DNA of 64,000 nt from DATDIC01 sp963764525. GTDB taxonomy: Bacteria; Pseudomonadota; Alphaproteobacteria; Acetobacterales; Acetobacteraceae. Where the stretch lies: positions 62,001-126,000 of the forward strand of contig CAVXTC010000002.1 of the NCBI GenBank assembly GCA_963764525.1. Reading direction: 5' to 3'. The translations under genes and the position numbers were made by a program. The notes below the pieces were generated by a model. That model did no database searches, was not told the DNA's origin, and saw only the letters and a list, made by a program, of their open reading frames with translations. Shown in pieces: positions 26,417 to 35,178 of this stretch. Position 1 is the first letter of the stretch; each line of letters opens with the position of its first letter.

Positions 26417-26971
26417 TGGGGCACGCGCCTGGGATGCCGATCTGGACGGGTCGCAACCGAATCCTCCGGCAGAGGATTTGGAGCCTTCCCGACAGGGCCG
26501 ATCGGGAAGGTACGAGTATGCCAGGGCACGCCTTGCAACGCGAGCGAAAGTATGGACAGTCCCGGCGTTCCGCATAGACACCGAAAGCGCCCTGGGGGAT
26601 GCTTGCAGCATGGATATAGCATATATCTCCGCGGCTTCGGCGCTGGCCGGATCGGTCGTCGGCGGCCTTACATCTGGCATTACCACCTGGCTGAGCCAAC
26701 GCGCCCAGGCCAGGGCGGGCCTGGTCGCTCATACCGGTCACAACGAGAGGACCTCTACAAGGGATTTATCGATCTGACATCGAAGACGTATGGCGATGCC
26801 CTCATGCACGACGAGCCGCAGATGCAGGACCTTGTGCGTCTTTACGCCATGGTCAGCATGATGCGGATTGTTTCGTCACCGCGGATTGTTGATCGAGCGG
26901 ACAAGGTGGTCCAGACGGTGACTGACACCTACTTCGCACCGAACAGGACGTTCGACGAGCTGCGCGAACTA

Positions 26972-27903
26972 CGGCCTGTCGTCAATTCCCGCCGGACCGT
27001 CTTCCGATCACTGCCCGGTTGGGTGAGTCCGAATTGCAACATCCGGCGGTGAACGGCACGGAGCAACGCAATAGCCGATTCCGGCGCGGCGGGTTTTTCA
27101 ATTCATAGGCGGTCAGCTTTGGAGGGCTGACCGATGCGCCGCTACGGACTTCGTGACGACCAGTGGGACCGGATCAAGGACCTGTTGCCCGGTCGAGAGG
27201 GTTCGGTCGGCGTGACCGCGACGGACAACCGCCGGTTCGTTGAAGCGGTTCTGTACCGTTACCGGGCCGGGATTCCTTGGCGCGATCTGCCAGAGCGCTT
27301 CAGCGATTGGAACAATACCCACCGGCGTTTCAGCCGTTGGGCGAAATCCGGTGTCTGGAAGCGGATGTTTCAGGTTCTGGCCGTCGATACCGACAACGAA
27401 TACGCGATGCTCGACAGCACCATCGTGCGGGCCCATCAGCACAGTGCCGGTGCTAAAAAAAAGACCCGACGAGGACCAGGCGATCGGTCGCTCGCGCGGC
27501 GGATTGAGCACCAAGATCCATACCCTGGTCGACGCACTTGGCAATCCGATTGGCTTCCACCTGACCGGTGGCGAGGTTCACGATCTGGTTGGGGCCGACC
27601 ATCTCCTGCCGGACATGCAGGCCGACATGCTGATCGCCGACAAGGCATTTGACGCCGACCAGCGGGTCATCGAGCCACTCGCGGCAGCCGGCAAGACCGC
27701 GGTCATTCCGCCAAAGGCAAATCGCCGGGCGCCCCGCAAGTTCAATCGTCATATCTACAAGGAACGCCATCTGATCGAGAACTTCTTTGCCAAGCTCAAG
27801 CAGTTTCGCGCTATCGCCACACGCTACGATAAGACCGCACGCAACTTCCTCGCCGCCGTTTATCTCACCGCCAGCGCGATTTGGCTGAATTGACGACACG
27901 CCC
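26972..27903 (+). mobile_element. IS5-family (IS427-type) insertion sequence, about 932 bp
   Basis: The ends are inverted: the left starts C-GGCCTGTCGTCAATT and the right, read inward, G-GGCGTGTCGTCAATT (14 of 15 matches in the core). Flanks share TA (26970-26971 and 27904-27905), or CTA if the boundary is placed one base further in, which fits the short target duplications of this group. It carries a two-frame DDE transposase. It lies inside a hypothetical gene whose two halves rejoin in frame. Confidence 0.85.
27134..27893 (+). CDS. IS5-family transposase in two frames joined at an A8 run
   Basis: The first frame from ATG 27134 (MRRYGLRDDQWDRIKDLLPG) has the IS5-type N-terminal domain and first catalytic Asp (AMLDSTIVRAHQHSAGAKKK). 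The second frame continues KRPDEDQAIGRSRGGLSTKIH with the second Asp (MLIADKAFDAD) and the Glu in ERHLIENFFAKLKQFRAIATRYD, ending at 27893. The change of frame falls on eight A residues at 27455-27462. IS427-type elements are normally made this way by translational frameshifting, here +1 (or -2), so the element may be active. Confidence 0.85.
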
Positions 27904-28000
27904 TAATGCAGACCGACGCAATCGATCCGCTGAGGGATTTCAGCGAGGCGGCTCGCGACGAACCACGAACGTTTCCGTGGCGCTAGAGCACTTTGTTGCA

Positions 28001-28039
28001 GAGCGTGATTCGCGCTTTCCGCCTCAAGCGATCACGCTC
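28001..28039. repeat. Inverted repeat with 9-bp perfect arms downstream of tsf
   Basis: GAGCGTGAT at 28001-28009 pairs perfectly with ATCACGCTC at 28031-28039. It lies 40 bp beyond the tsf stop on the side where tsf transcription ends, so it may stabilise or end that transcript. There is no U-tract for a standard terminator. Confidence 0.5.
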
Positions 28040-28078
28040 AGGCGGCTGATCGCCAAGACGCAATCACGATACGCCGAC

Positions 28079-28990
28079 CTACCGCCCCGCTGCCCCCGCC
28101 ACCTCACTCGCGAAATCCGGCCCCTGCGGCTTGTCGATCCCCTCGCCCAGCGTGAAGCGCGCGAAATCCGCCACCCTGGCGCCGGACTTGGCCAGCACCG
28201 CCCTCACCCGGCTATCCCCGTCATGCACCCAGACCTGCTCCAGCAGAACGACTTCCTCATAGAACTTCCGGATACGCCCTTCGACCATCTTCTCGATGAT
28301 CGCGTCCGGCTTGCCCGACCCGCGCGCCTGCTCGCGGAAGATCGCCTTCTCGCGTTCCAGCGCCGCCGGATCGATCCCGGCGACATCCACCGCCTCCGGC
28401 CGGCTGGCGGCGATCTGCATGCCCATCTGGCGGCCCAGCATCTCCAGCCCTTCCAGTTCGTCCGGCGCCTCGACCGCCACGATCACCCCGATGCGCCCAA
28501 GCCCGGCGCGCAACGGCTGATGCACATAGGTGGCAACGACACCTTTCGGCAGGCTGATCACGCGGACGCGCCGCAGCGTCATGTTCTCCCCGATCGTCGC
28601 CACCAGATGCGTGAGCTGCTCGGCCACCGACCGCCCGGCGCCGGGGAACGGCGCCGCCTTCAGCGCCTCGATGTCCTCGCCGGTTTCCAGCGCCAGCCTG
28701 GCCACAGTCTCGACGAAGGTCTGAAAGCTGTCGTTGCGGGCGACAAAGTCGGTCTCGGCGTTCACCTCGATCATTGCCGCCTTCAGCGGCACGGAGGCGA
28801 CGCCGACCAGGCCCTCGGCGGCCACGCGGCCGGATTTCTTCGCCGCCGCCGCCAGCCCCTTCTTGCGCAACCAGTCGATCGCCTGCTCCAGGTCGCCGCC
28901 GGTTTCAGTCAGCGCCCGCTTGCAGTCCATCATGCCCGCGCCGGTCTTTTCGCGCAGTTCCTTCACCAGTGCCGCGGTGATCTCGGCCAT
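28079..28990 (-). CDS. tsf: Translation elongation factor Ts
   Basis: 303 residues. The N-terminal UBA-like domain reads AEITAALVKELREKTGAGMMDCKRAL, followed by the hallmark TDFVARND that contacts EF-Tu and by the two-part dimerisation core. EF-Ts recharges EF-Tu by exchanging GDP for GTP. It lies 46 bp downstream of rpsB, the universal rpsB-tsf arrangement. The C-terminus (FASEVAGAAGR) is slightly extended. Confidence 0.95.
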   Translation of the reverse strand: MAEITAALVKELREKTGAGMMDCKRALTETGGDLEQAIDWLRKKGLAAAAKKSGRVAAEGLVGVASVPLKAAMIEVNAETDFVARNDSFQTFVETVARLALETGEDIEALKAAPFPGAGRSVAEQLTHLVATIGENMTLRRVRVISLPKGVVATYVHQPLRAGLGRIGVIVAVEAPDELEGLEMLGRQMGMQIAASRPEAVDVAGIDPAALEREKAIFREQARGSGKPDAIIEKMVEGRIRKFYEEVVLLEQVWVHDGDSRVRAVLAKSGARVADFARFTLGEGIDKPQGPDFASEVAGAAGR

Positions 28991-29036
28991 TGTTCAGTTC
29001 CCAGAGGTAAGTTGCCAGTGGTCAGTTGCCAAATCA

Positions 29037-29819
29037 TCAGGCGTGCGCCCGCTCGGTCGGAACCTCAACGCGCGGCATTGCCTCCGGCGGCAGCTCCTCG
29101 GCGGCGCCGATGTCAGCGCCGGACCCAGCCAGCTCGGCGCTGATGCCGTCCAGAACAGCGCCGGCCACCAGCTCGCAATACAGCGTGATCGCGCGGATCG
29201 CGTCGTCGTTGCCGGGGATGGGATAGGTGACGCCCTGCGGGTCGGAGTTGCTGTCGAGAATTGCGACAACGGGGATTTTCAGCTTGTTGGCCTCTTCGAC
29301 CGCAAGCTTCTCCTTGTTGGTGTCGATCACGAACAGGATGTCCGGCAGCCCGCCCATTTCCTTGATGCCGCCCAGCGCACGTTCCAGCTTTTCGCGTTCG
29401 CGCGTGATGTTCAGCACCTCTTTCTTGGTCAGGCCCTGGATATCGCCGGCGAGCAATTCCTCGATCTGACGCAGCCGCTTGATGCTGCCGGTGATGGTCT
29501 TCCAGTTGGTCAGCGTGCCGCCGAGCCAGCGGTGGTTGATGTAGTACTGGCCGCAGCGCTTGGCGGCTTCCGCCACGTACTCGCCGGCCGCGCGCTTGGT
29601 GCCGACCAGCAGCACGCGCCCGCCGGCCGCCGTCACGTCGCGGATTGCGCGCAACGCGCGGTCCAGCATCGGCACGGTCTGCTGCAGGTCGATGATGTGG
29701 ACCTGGTTGCGCACGCCATACAGATATGGCCCCATGCGCGGGTTCCAGCGCCGCGTGTGGTGGCCGAAATGCACGCCGGCTTCAAGAAGCTGGCGCAGGG
29801 TGAACTCGGGCATCGCCAT
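29037..29819 (-). CDS. rpsB: 30S ribosomal protein S2
   Basis: 260 residues from ATG 29819 (MAMPEFTLRQLLEAGVHFGH), with GGAT-type RBS (AAAGGATCC) before it; an upstream in-frame codon is less likely. Typical S2 blocks are HHTRRWNPRM, IIDLQQTVPML, INHRWLGGTLTNW, DILFVIDTNKEKLAVEEANKL and AILDSNSDP. S2 joins late in 30S assembly and interacts with S1. The Glu/Pro-rich C-terminus is alphaproteobacterial. First gene of rpsB-tsf. Confidence 0.96.
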   Translation of the reverse strand: MAMPEFTLRQLLEAGVHFGHHTRRWNPRMGPYLYGVRNQVHIIDLQQTVPMLDRALRAIRDVTAAGGRVLLVGTKRAAGEYVAEAAKRCGQYYINHRWLGGTLTNWKTITGSIKRLRQIEELLAGDIQGLTKKEVLNITREREKLERALGGIKEMGGLPDILFVIDTNKEKLAVEEANKLKIPVVAILDSNSDPQGVTYPIPGNDDAIRAITLYCELVAGAVLDGISAELAGSGADIGAAEELPPEAMPRVEVPTERAHA

Positions 29820-29951
29820 GATGCGGGATCCTTTCCGTTCGTCCGGTTGTGCCTCCGCGGGGCTGCGCCCTGTGACAGGCACCGGACCCGGACAAAGCCG
29901 GGAAAGGCGCCCCGCGTGTGAATTATCGGCGGGTGCGCCGCCGACGGCGGG

Positions 29952-29980
29952 GATATGGCGGAGCGGTCGCGGATTGGCAA
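29952..29980 (-). promoter_or_regulatory. Putative sigma-70 promoter of rpsB-tsf
   Basis: On the minus strand: TTGCCA (29980-29975), 17-bp spacer, CATATC (29957-29952). The following 130-base leader is GC-rich with several complementary blocks (GGGGCGCC, GCAGCCCC), as expected for an autoregulated S2 leader, but I cannot define a named RNA motif. Confidence 0.5.
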
Positions 29981-30035
29981 GCTCCGGCTACTGACTTACC
30001 GTCGAGCGTGCAACACAAACGGGAGCGAACCGCCG

Positions 30036-30656
30036 ATGATCATTGAAATGCGCAGCTACGACCTGAAGCCGGGCAGCTTGGCGGAGGTGGAGAAACGGTT
30101 CGGCGAAGCCTTGCCGGTGCGCACCAAATTCTCGCCTCTGGGGGCGTTCTGGCACACCGAAGTCGGGCCGCTGAACCGGGTCATTCATGTCTGGCCGTAC
30201 GACAGTTTCGAGCAGCGCACCCAGGCCCGCGCCGAGGCCGCGAAAACCGGACAGTGGCCGCCGAAGCTCGGCGAATTCTGCGTGTCGTTGCAGAGCGAAA
30301 TCTACATCCCGACGCCGTTCTCTCCGCCGCTGGAACCGCGGGAGCTGGGCGGCATCTACGAAATCCGCAGCTACACGCTCGCCCCCGGCGCGATCCCCGG
30401 CCAGATCGAGCGCTGGAGCGGCAGCATCGCCGGGCGCGTGAAGCTGTCGCCGCTGGTCGGCTGCTGGTATTCGGAGTTCGGCGGCCTGAACAAGTGGGTC
30501 CACATCTGGGCCTACAAGGACGCCGCCGAGCGCGCCCGCATCCGCGCCCAGGCGATGTCATCAGGCGTCTGGCCGCCGCCCGGCTCGCCGCCCGGCAACA
30601 CGGTGAAGCAGGAGAACATGCTGGTGGTGCCCGCCAGCTTCTCGCCGCTGCGATAA
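30036..30656 (+). CDS. NIPSNAP-family protein, two tandem domains
   Basis: 206 residues from ATG 30036 with GGGAG upstream. Two similar NIPSNAP (dimeric alpha/beta barrel) units are visible: MIIEMRSYDLKPGSLAEVEKRF...WHTEVGPLNRVIHVWPY at 1-100 and IYEIRSYTLAPGAIPGQIERW...WYSEFGGLNKWVHIWAYKD at 108-206. Such proteins are often beside catabolic genes, but a reaction is not established. Together with the downstream GMC oxidoreductase (28 bp away) it forms a two-gene unit. Confidence 0.83.
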   Translation: MIIEMRSYDLKPGSLAEVEKRFGEALPVRTKFSPLGAFWHTEVGPLNRVIHVWPYDSFEQRTQARAEAAKTGQWPPKLGEFCVSLQSEIYIPTPFSPPLEPRELGGIYEIRSYTLAPGAIPGQIERWSGSIAGRVKLSPLVGCWYSEFGGLNKWVHIWAYKDAAERARIRAQAMSSGVWPPPGSPPGNTVKQENMLVVPASFSPLR

Positions 30657-30683
30657 GCGCTCGGGAGCGGCAGGGGAGGGGTC

Positions 30684-32306
30684 ATGACGAAACCCGAAGC
30701 ACTCGACGCCGACATCGTCATCGTCGGCGCCGGATCCGCCGGCTGCGTGCTGGCCGCCCGGCTGACCGAGGACACGTCCTGCCGCGTGATCCTGCTGGAA
30801 GCCGGCGGCGCCGATACCAACCGCTGGATCCACATCCCGCTCGGCTTCGGCAAGACCTTTGCCGATCCCTCGGTCAATTGGTGCTACGAAACCGAGCCTG
30901 ATCCGGGCGTTGCCGGCCGGCGCATCTTCTGGCCGCGCGGGAAGGTGCTCGGCGGGTCGTCGTCGATCAATGGCATGGTCTATATCCGCGGCCAGGCGGA
31001 GGACTTCGACCTCTGGCGCCAGATGGGCTGCACGGGCTGGTCGTTCGACGACGTGCTGCCGTACTTCCGCCGCTCCGAGCACAACACGCGCTTCGCCGAT
31101 GACTGGCACGGTCATGGTGGGCCGCTTTGCGTTTCCGACGTGGCGCAGCGCAGCCCGATCTGCGACGCGTTCATTGCCGCCGCGCAAGCCGAAGGTTTCC
31201 CGGCCAACGAAGACTTCAACGGTGCCCGTCAGGAGGGCGCCGGGTACCACCAAACCACCACGCGCCGCGGCCGCCGCTGCTCCACCGCCGCCGGCTACCT
31301 GCGTCCGGTGATGCGGCGGCCGAACCTGCGCGTGATCACCGGCGCGATGGTTGAACGCTTGCTGTTCGACGGCCGCCGCGCCACCGGCGTGGCCTTTCGC
31401 CAGCAGGGCCAGCCGCAGCTTGCCCATGCAACACGCGAAACGATCCTGTGTGGCGGATCCATCAACTCCCCACAACTGCTCATGCTGTCGGGGCTGGGGC
31501 CGCAGGAACATCTTGGCGAGCTCGGAATTCCCGTCCTGCAACACCTGCCGGGCGTCGGACAGGGATTGCAGGACCATTACTCGGCCGGTATCAAGCTGAA
31601 ATGCCGATTCCCCATCACCGTCAACGACGTCATGCTGAGCAACTTCCGCAAGCTGCGAGCCGGATTGCACTATTACACGCTGCGTCGGGGTGCGCTGGCG
31701 GTAATCGCCGCCGAGGCGGCGTTGTTCGCCCGCACCCGCCCGGAACTGGAAACGCCCGACGTGAAGCTGTCGGTTACCAGCTTCAGTTCCGATCGCCCGC
31801 AGGACGGGCTGCACCAATGGTCCGGGTTCTCGGTCGGCGCCTGGCAGCTTCGCCCGGAAAGCCGCGGGGAAATCCGGCTGAAGACGCCCAATCCGGCCGA
31901 TCCTCCGGCAATGCATCCGAACTACCTGGCCACCGAGACCGACCGGCGAACCCTGGTGGCCGGGCTGCGGATCGGCCGTCGCCTGCTGGAAGCGCCGGCG
32001 CTGCGGCATTTCGTTGCAACCGAGTACCGTCCGGGTCCCGAGGTGCAGACCGACAACGAACTGCTGGATTATGCCCAGCGGTTCGGCAGCACGACCTTCC
32101 ATCCCACCAGCACCTGCCGGATGGGGAACGATCCGATGGCGGTGGTCGATCCGGAGCTGCGCGTGACAGGCATCGGCGGACTGCGCGTGGCGGATGCGTC
32201 GGTGATGCCGACGGTGGTGTCCGGCAACACCAACGCGGCAGCGATCATGATCGGCGAGAAAGCGGCGGACCTGGTGCGCGGCGAACGCGCGTGGCAGCCA
32301 CTGTGA
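30684..32306 (+). CDS. GMC-family FAD oxidoreductase (choline/alcohol dehydrogenase-like)
   Basis: 540 residues. N-terminal dinucleotide fold VIVGAGSAGCVLAARLTED with LLEAGG, the GMC signatures GKVLGGSSSINGMVYIRG and GSINSPQLLMLSGLGP, and the C-terminal active-site stretch FHPTSTCRMGNDP followed by GNTNAAAIMIGEKAADL. The catalytic His/Asn pair is present (H in FHPTST, N in SGNTNAA). It oxidises an alcohol, passing electrons from FAD to an acceptor. No signal peptide, so cytoplasmic. The substrate is not readable. Confidence 0.88.
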   Translation: MTKPEALDADIVIVGAGSAGCVLAARLTEDTSCRVILLEAGGADTNRWIHIPLGFGKTFADPSVNWCYETEPDPGVAGRRIFWPRGKVLGGSSSINGMVYIRGQAEDFDLWRQMGCTGWSFDDVLPYFRRSEHNTRFADDWHGHGGPLCVSDVAQRSPICDAFIAAAQAEGFPANEDFNGARQEGAGYHQTTTRRGRRCSTAAGYLRPVMRRPNLRVITGAMVERLLFDGRRATGVAFRQQGQPQLAHATRETILCGGSINSPQLLMLSGLGPQEHLGELGIPVLQHLPGVGQGLQDHYSAGIKLKCRFPITVNDVMLSNFRKLRAGLHYYTLRRGALAVIAAEAALFARTRPELETPDVKLSVTSFSSDRPQDGLHQWSGFSVGAWQLRPESRGEIRLKTPNPADPPAMHPNYLATETDRRTLVAGLRIGRRLLEAPALRHFVATEYRPGPEVQTDNELLDYAQRFGSTTFHPTSTCRMGNDPMAVVDPELRVTGIGGLRVADASVMPTVVSGNTNAAAIMIGEKAADLVRGERAWQPL

Positions 32307-32318
32307 ACCGAGGCAGCC

Positions 32319-32738
32319 TTATGCGTCGGCGGACGGCACCTGGCGGCTGCGCTTCAGGCGGGCGCGGCGCGTCTTGTTGTCCTGCCGTCGCGCACGAGAG
32401 GCGGCGGTCGGCCGCGTAGGCACACGTTTCACCGGCGGCAGCTCGGCGCGGCGGATCAGCCGGATCAGCGTCTCCATTGCCGCGGCGCGGTTGCGTTCCT
32501 GCGTGCGGTGGCGCTGTGCGGTGATCACCAGCTCGCCGGTCTGGGTCAGGCGCTTTCCGGCGAGCCGGGCGAGGCGAGTGCATACGTCATCGGGCAACCC
32601 GGACGCCGCCAGAACCAGGCGAAGCTGCACCGCGCTGGCGACCTTGTTGACGTTCTGCCCGCCGGGGCCGGAGGCGCGGACGAACGTCTCGGTGATAGCA
32701 CGGTCGTCGATGCTGAGTGTGTCGCCGACGCGGATCAT
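32319..32738 (-). CDS. arfB: Alternative ribosome-rescue factor ArfB (codon-independent peptidyl-tRNA hydrolase)
   Basis: 139 residues. It has the class-I release-factor-like domain with catalytic GGQ in RASGPGGQNVNKV and a highly basic C-terminal tail (RPTAASRARRQDNKTRRARLKR) that enters the empty mRNA channel of stalled ribosomes. It frees the peptide from non-stop complexes. Domain order and length match ArfB (YaeJ); no codon-recognition domain is present. Convergent with the GMC gene, 12 bp apart. Confidence 0.93.
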   Translation of the reverse strand: MIRVGDTLSIDDRAITETFVRASGPGGQNVNKVASAVQLRLVLAASGLPDDVCTRLARLAGKRLTQTGELVITAQRHRTQERNRAAAMETLIRLIRRAELPPVKRVPTRPTAASRARRQDNKTRRARLKRSRQVPSADA

Positions 32739-32819
32739 CCCGCTGCCAATCCGGCCGGGATCGCCAGCCGGGCCGCTGGTGCGGTGAGCAAATCCAGGCG
32801 GACACGCGGCCGCATACGG

Positions 32820-33641
32820 TCAATCGAATCCGTAGAACGCCGCCGCCGTTTTCCCGAGCACGGCGGCGCGTTGCTGCTGCGACAGCCCATCCAGAAGCGC
32901 AACGGTCGCCGAGCGCCATCGAGCGTAGCCGCCGGCCAGTTCCACCACAGGCCAGTCGCTGCCCCAGATCAGCCGCGCCGGTCCAAATACTTCCAGCAGG
33001 TGGTCCACGTAGCGGGACAGATCATCCACGCGCCAGTCGCGTACCGCCTCGGTAACCAGCCCCGAGAGCTTGCAAGCCGCCGCGGTTTCTCGCGCCACGC
33101 GGGCAATGTCCGATGCCCACGGTTCGAACCGGCCTTTGGCGATGTCCGGCTTCGCCGCGTGATCGATCACCACCGGCAGGTCCGGATGCCGCGCGCACAA
33201 GGTCAGCATGGCCGGCAGATGACGTGGCTGGATCAGGGCGTCGAAACGCAGCCCGGATGCCACCATGGTCTGCAACGTCGGTTGCACGTGGTCGCGCAAA
33301 ATCCAGTTGGTATCAGCGATGTCCTGAAGCATCGGCCGCAACCCCTTCAGCAGGACATCGCCGGCCAGCGCCGCCACGCGATCCGGTGCATCCGGTGCAC
33401 CGAGATCGGTCCAGCCGACCACGCCGCGCACCAGTCCGCCAGATGCACGCGCGCTCTCCAGCAGGAATGCCGTTTCGGCCTCGGTAGGCGCCGCCTGCAC
33501 CAGCACGGTCGCCGCGATTCCGTCCAGCAACGGGCGCAGATCATCCAGGTCGTAATCGCGACAAATCGGCAGGTCCGGCGTGAGCCAGCCATAGTCGCCG
33601 CGCGCTACCTGCCAGACATGGTGGTGGGCATCGACCATCAT
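32820..33641 (-). CDS. Amidohydrolase, L-fuconolactonase/2-pyrone dicarboxylate lactonase type
   Basis: 273 residues, COG3618-type TIM-barrel hydrolase. Visible features are the start VDAHHHVWQVARGDYGWLTP (H-x-H motif), the barrel strands GLRPMLQD and LPVVIDHAAKPDI (metal His) and the late Asp in LIWGSDWPVVELAGGY. Enzymes of this group open lactones such as L-fucono-lactone. Its stop overlaps the start of the preceding fucU gene on the same strand (ATGA), which supports a sugar-lactone role. Cytoplasmic. Confidence 0.84.
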   Translation of the reverse strand: MMVDAHHHVWQVARGDYGWLTPDLPICRDYDLDDLRPLLDGIAATVLVQAAPTEAETAFLLESARASGGLVRGVVGWTDLGAPDAPDRVAALAGDVLLKGLRPMLQDIADTNWILRDHVQPTLQTMVASGLRFDALIQPRHLPAMLTLCARHPDLPVVIDHAAKPDIAKGRFEPWASDIARVARETAAACKLSGLVTEAVRDWRVDDLSRYVDHLLEVFGPARLIWGSDWPVVELAGGYARWRSATVALLDGLSQQQRAAVLGKTAAAFYGFD

Positions 33642-34063
33642 GGGCGGATCACGCCCTTGGTGAGCAGGATGTTGCCATAGAGCCGCCGCTCGCCGGTCTG
33701 CACGATGACGAAGGCTTCGGCGGCGGCGCGGTAGAACTCCTGCCGATCCAGCCGCGCCGGGGGAGCCAGGCCGTGGCGTTGCAGGATGGCGATGAACTCG
33801 GCGACGGCATCCGGCGTGGCGGATGGGTCGCCGACCACCTGCATCACGGCGACCGGGTCGGGAATGAAATCATCGACCGGCAGCACCGACAGGATCGCTT
33901 CCAGCATGGCGGTGGCGGCGATTCCGGGCGTGCGCACCAGCCGCCGCGCGGTCGCCGCGCCGGGGAAGTTGGCATCCACGATCACCACGCGGTCGCCATG
34001 TCCGGCGCTGGCGAGCGCATGCAGCAGGTCGGGGCTCAGCAGAGGATTGATGCCACGCAGCAT
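33638..34063 (-). CDS. fucU: L-fucose mutarotase (RbsD/FucU family)
   Basis: 141 residues, full length for FucU. It starts MLRGINPLLSPDLLHALASAGHGDRVVIVDANFPG, with the catalytic His of the AGHGD turn and the Asp of VDANFP, and ends with the conserved YGNILLTKGVI. It interconverts the alpha and beta anomers of a sugar. Coupled to the downstream lactonase. No fucose dehydrogenase, dehydratase or transporter is seen in the window, so the pathway is incomplete here. Confidence 0.9.
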   Translation of the reverse strand: MLRGINPLLSPDLLHALASAGHGDRVVIVDANFPGAATARRLVRTPGIAATAMLEAILSVLPVDDFIPDPVAVMQVVGDPSATPDAVAEFIAILQRHGLAPPARLDRQEFYRAAAEAFVIVQTGERRLYGNILLTKGVIRP

Positions 34064-34072
34064 GGTGTCGCG

Positions 34073-34984
34073 CTATCGTCCGTATCGCCGCTCCCGCGAC
34101 TGGAACGTCCGGATCGCCCGCAGCAGATCGATTCGCCGGAACGCCGGCCAGTTCACGTCGGTGAAGTGGAACTCGCTGTGGACGCTTTGCCAAAGCAGGA
34201 ATCCCGATAACCGCAGCTCGCCGCTGGTGCGGATGATCAGGTCGGGATCGGGCAGGCTGGGCAAGTACAGGTGCCGCCCGATCGCCTGCGGCGTGACTTC
34301 CGCCGCCGCATCGGTCAGCCCCAGCCCGCGTTCGGCCAGTTCACCCATCAATGAGCGCATTGCGTCAGCGATTTCTTCCCGGCCGCCGTAGTTGGCGGCA
34401 ATGGTCAGCGTCATTTGTCGGTTCGCCGCGGTGGCAAGCCGAGCCGCCTCGATCGCGGCAACCAGCGGTGCCGGCAGCAGGTCCAGCCGGCCGATCGCCT
34501 GCACCCGCACCCCGAGCCGGCGGATTCGCGGGTCAGCCGCCAGACTGCGCATCTTCTGCTCGATCGCGGCCAGAATGCCGGAGACTTCTTCGGCCGGGCG
34601 CGCCAGATTATCGGTGGAGCAGACCCAGAGCGTGACGGCGCGCACCCCGAGCTCGCCGCACCAATCCAGCACCTCATCCAGTTTGCCGGCACCCATCGCG
34701 TAGATGCGGCGGAAATCGCGCAGCCCGGCCCCGCGAGCGTGGCGGCGATTGCCGTCCAGGATGATGCCGACGTGCCGCGGCATCGCACCGGCACGGACCT
34801 GGTGCAAAAGTTGCACCTCGTAGCCCGCATAGAGCCACGGCCGGACGAGCCCCGCTATCCGGCGGACCAGCCGTCGCAGGCGCGACCGCGCCGCGTCTGC
34901 GACCTCGGGTGGCGCGCCAATGGCAGCGTCGCCGGCGGAAAAGGCGGATTGTTGCGGAAGGGGCTGATCGAACTGGCCAGACAC
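34073..34984 (-). CDS. Isoprenyl (cis-prenyl) transferase, UppS family
   Basis: The catalytic part starts PRHVGIILDGNRRHARGAG (the diphosphate-binding D-G-N-R) and ends with the conserved PDPDLIIRTSGELRLSGFLLWQSVHSEFHF and FTDVNWPAFRRIDL. It condenses isopentenyl diphosphate to a cis-polyprenyl chain. The pre-domain helix LYAGYEVQLLHQVRAGAMPRH recalls actinobacterial cis-prenyl synthases more than E. coli UppS. The start is uncertain: I chose GTG 34984; the frame is open to 35080. It may not be the sole essential UppS, as no cdsA or dxr neighbours are present. Confidence 0.82.
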   Translation of the reverse strand: MSGQFDQPLPQQSAFSAGDAAIGAPPEVADAARSRLRRLVRRIAGLVRPWLYAGYEVQLLHQVRAGAMPRHVGIILDGNRRHARGAGLRDFRRIYAMGAGKLDEVLDWCGELGVRAVTLWVCSTDNLARPAEEVSGILAAIEQKMRSLAADPRIRRLGVRVQAIGRLDLLPAPLVAAIEAARLATAANRQMTLTIAANYGGREEIADAMRSLMGELAERGLGLTDAAAEVTPQAIGRHLYLPSLPDPDLIIRTSGELRLSGFLLWQSVHSEFHFTDVNWPAFRRIDLLRAIRTFQSRERRYGR

Positions 34985-35178
34985 GGGGGGGCCTATAGCA
35001 TGGGGCGGACGGCAGTTTGAAGCAGCGCCCCTTTCGAGAGCGTAAATCGTGCGACTGTGGCGGATGGGTTTCGACCGCACATGCTTCGCCGGCCGAAGCT
35101 CATCCGGCCGCCAGGCTTTCCCGCCGCCGTCACGGGGCTATAGTCGTGCCGCGAGAGTTACCGCGAGAAGGACAAATC

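Larger units (their letters stand above)
26610..27986 (+). pseudogene. Conserved hypothetical protein, frameshifted and split by an IS5-family element
   Basis: ATG 26610 starts MDIAYISAASALAGSVVGGLTSGITTWLSQ, a single N-terminal membrane helix followed by a helical cytoplasmic part, a small family I know only as hypothetical. Near 26740 a missing base shifts the frame; the reading resumes as QREDLYKGFIDLTSKTYG and runs to FDELREL at 26971, where the IS begins. Behind the IS, 27906-27986 reads MQTDAIDPLRDFSEAARDEP to a TAG, completing the same protein. Repaired length would be 147 residues. It was already or later damaged twice, so it is not functional. Confidence 0.75.
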
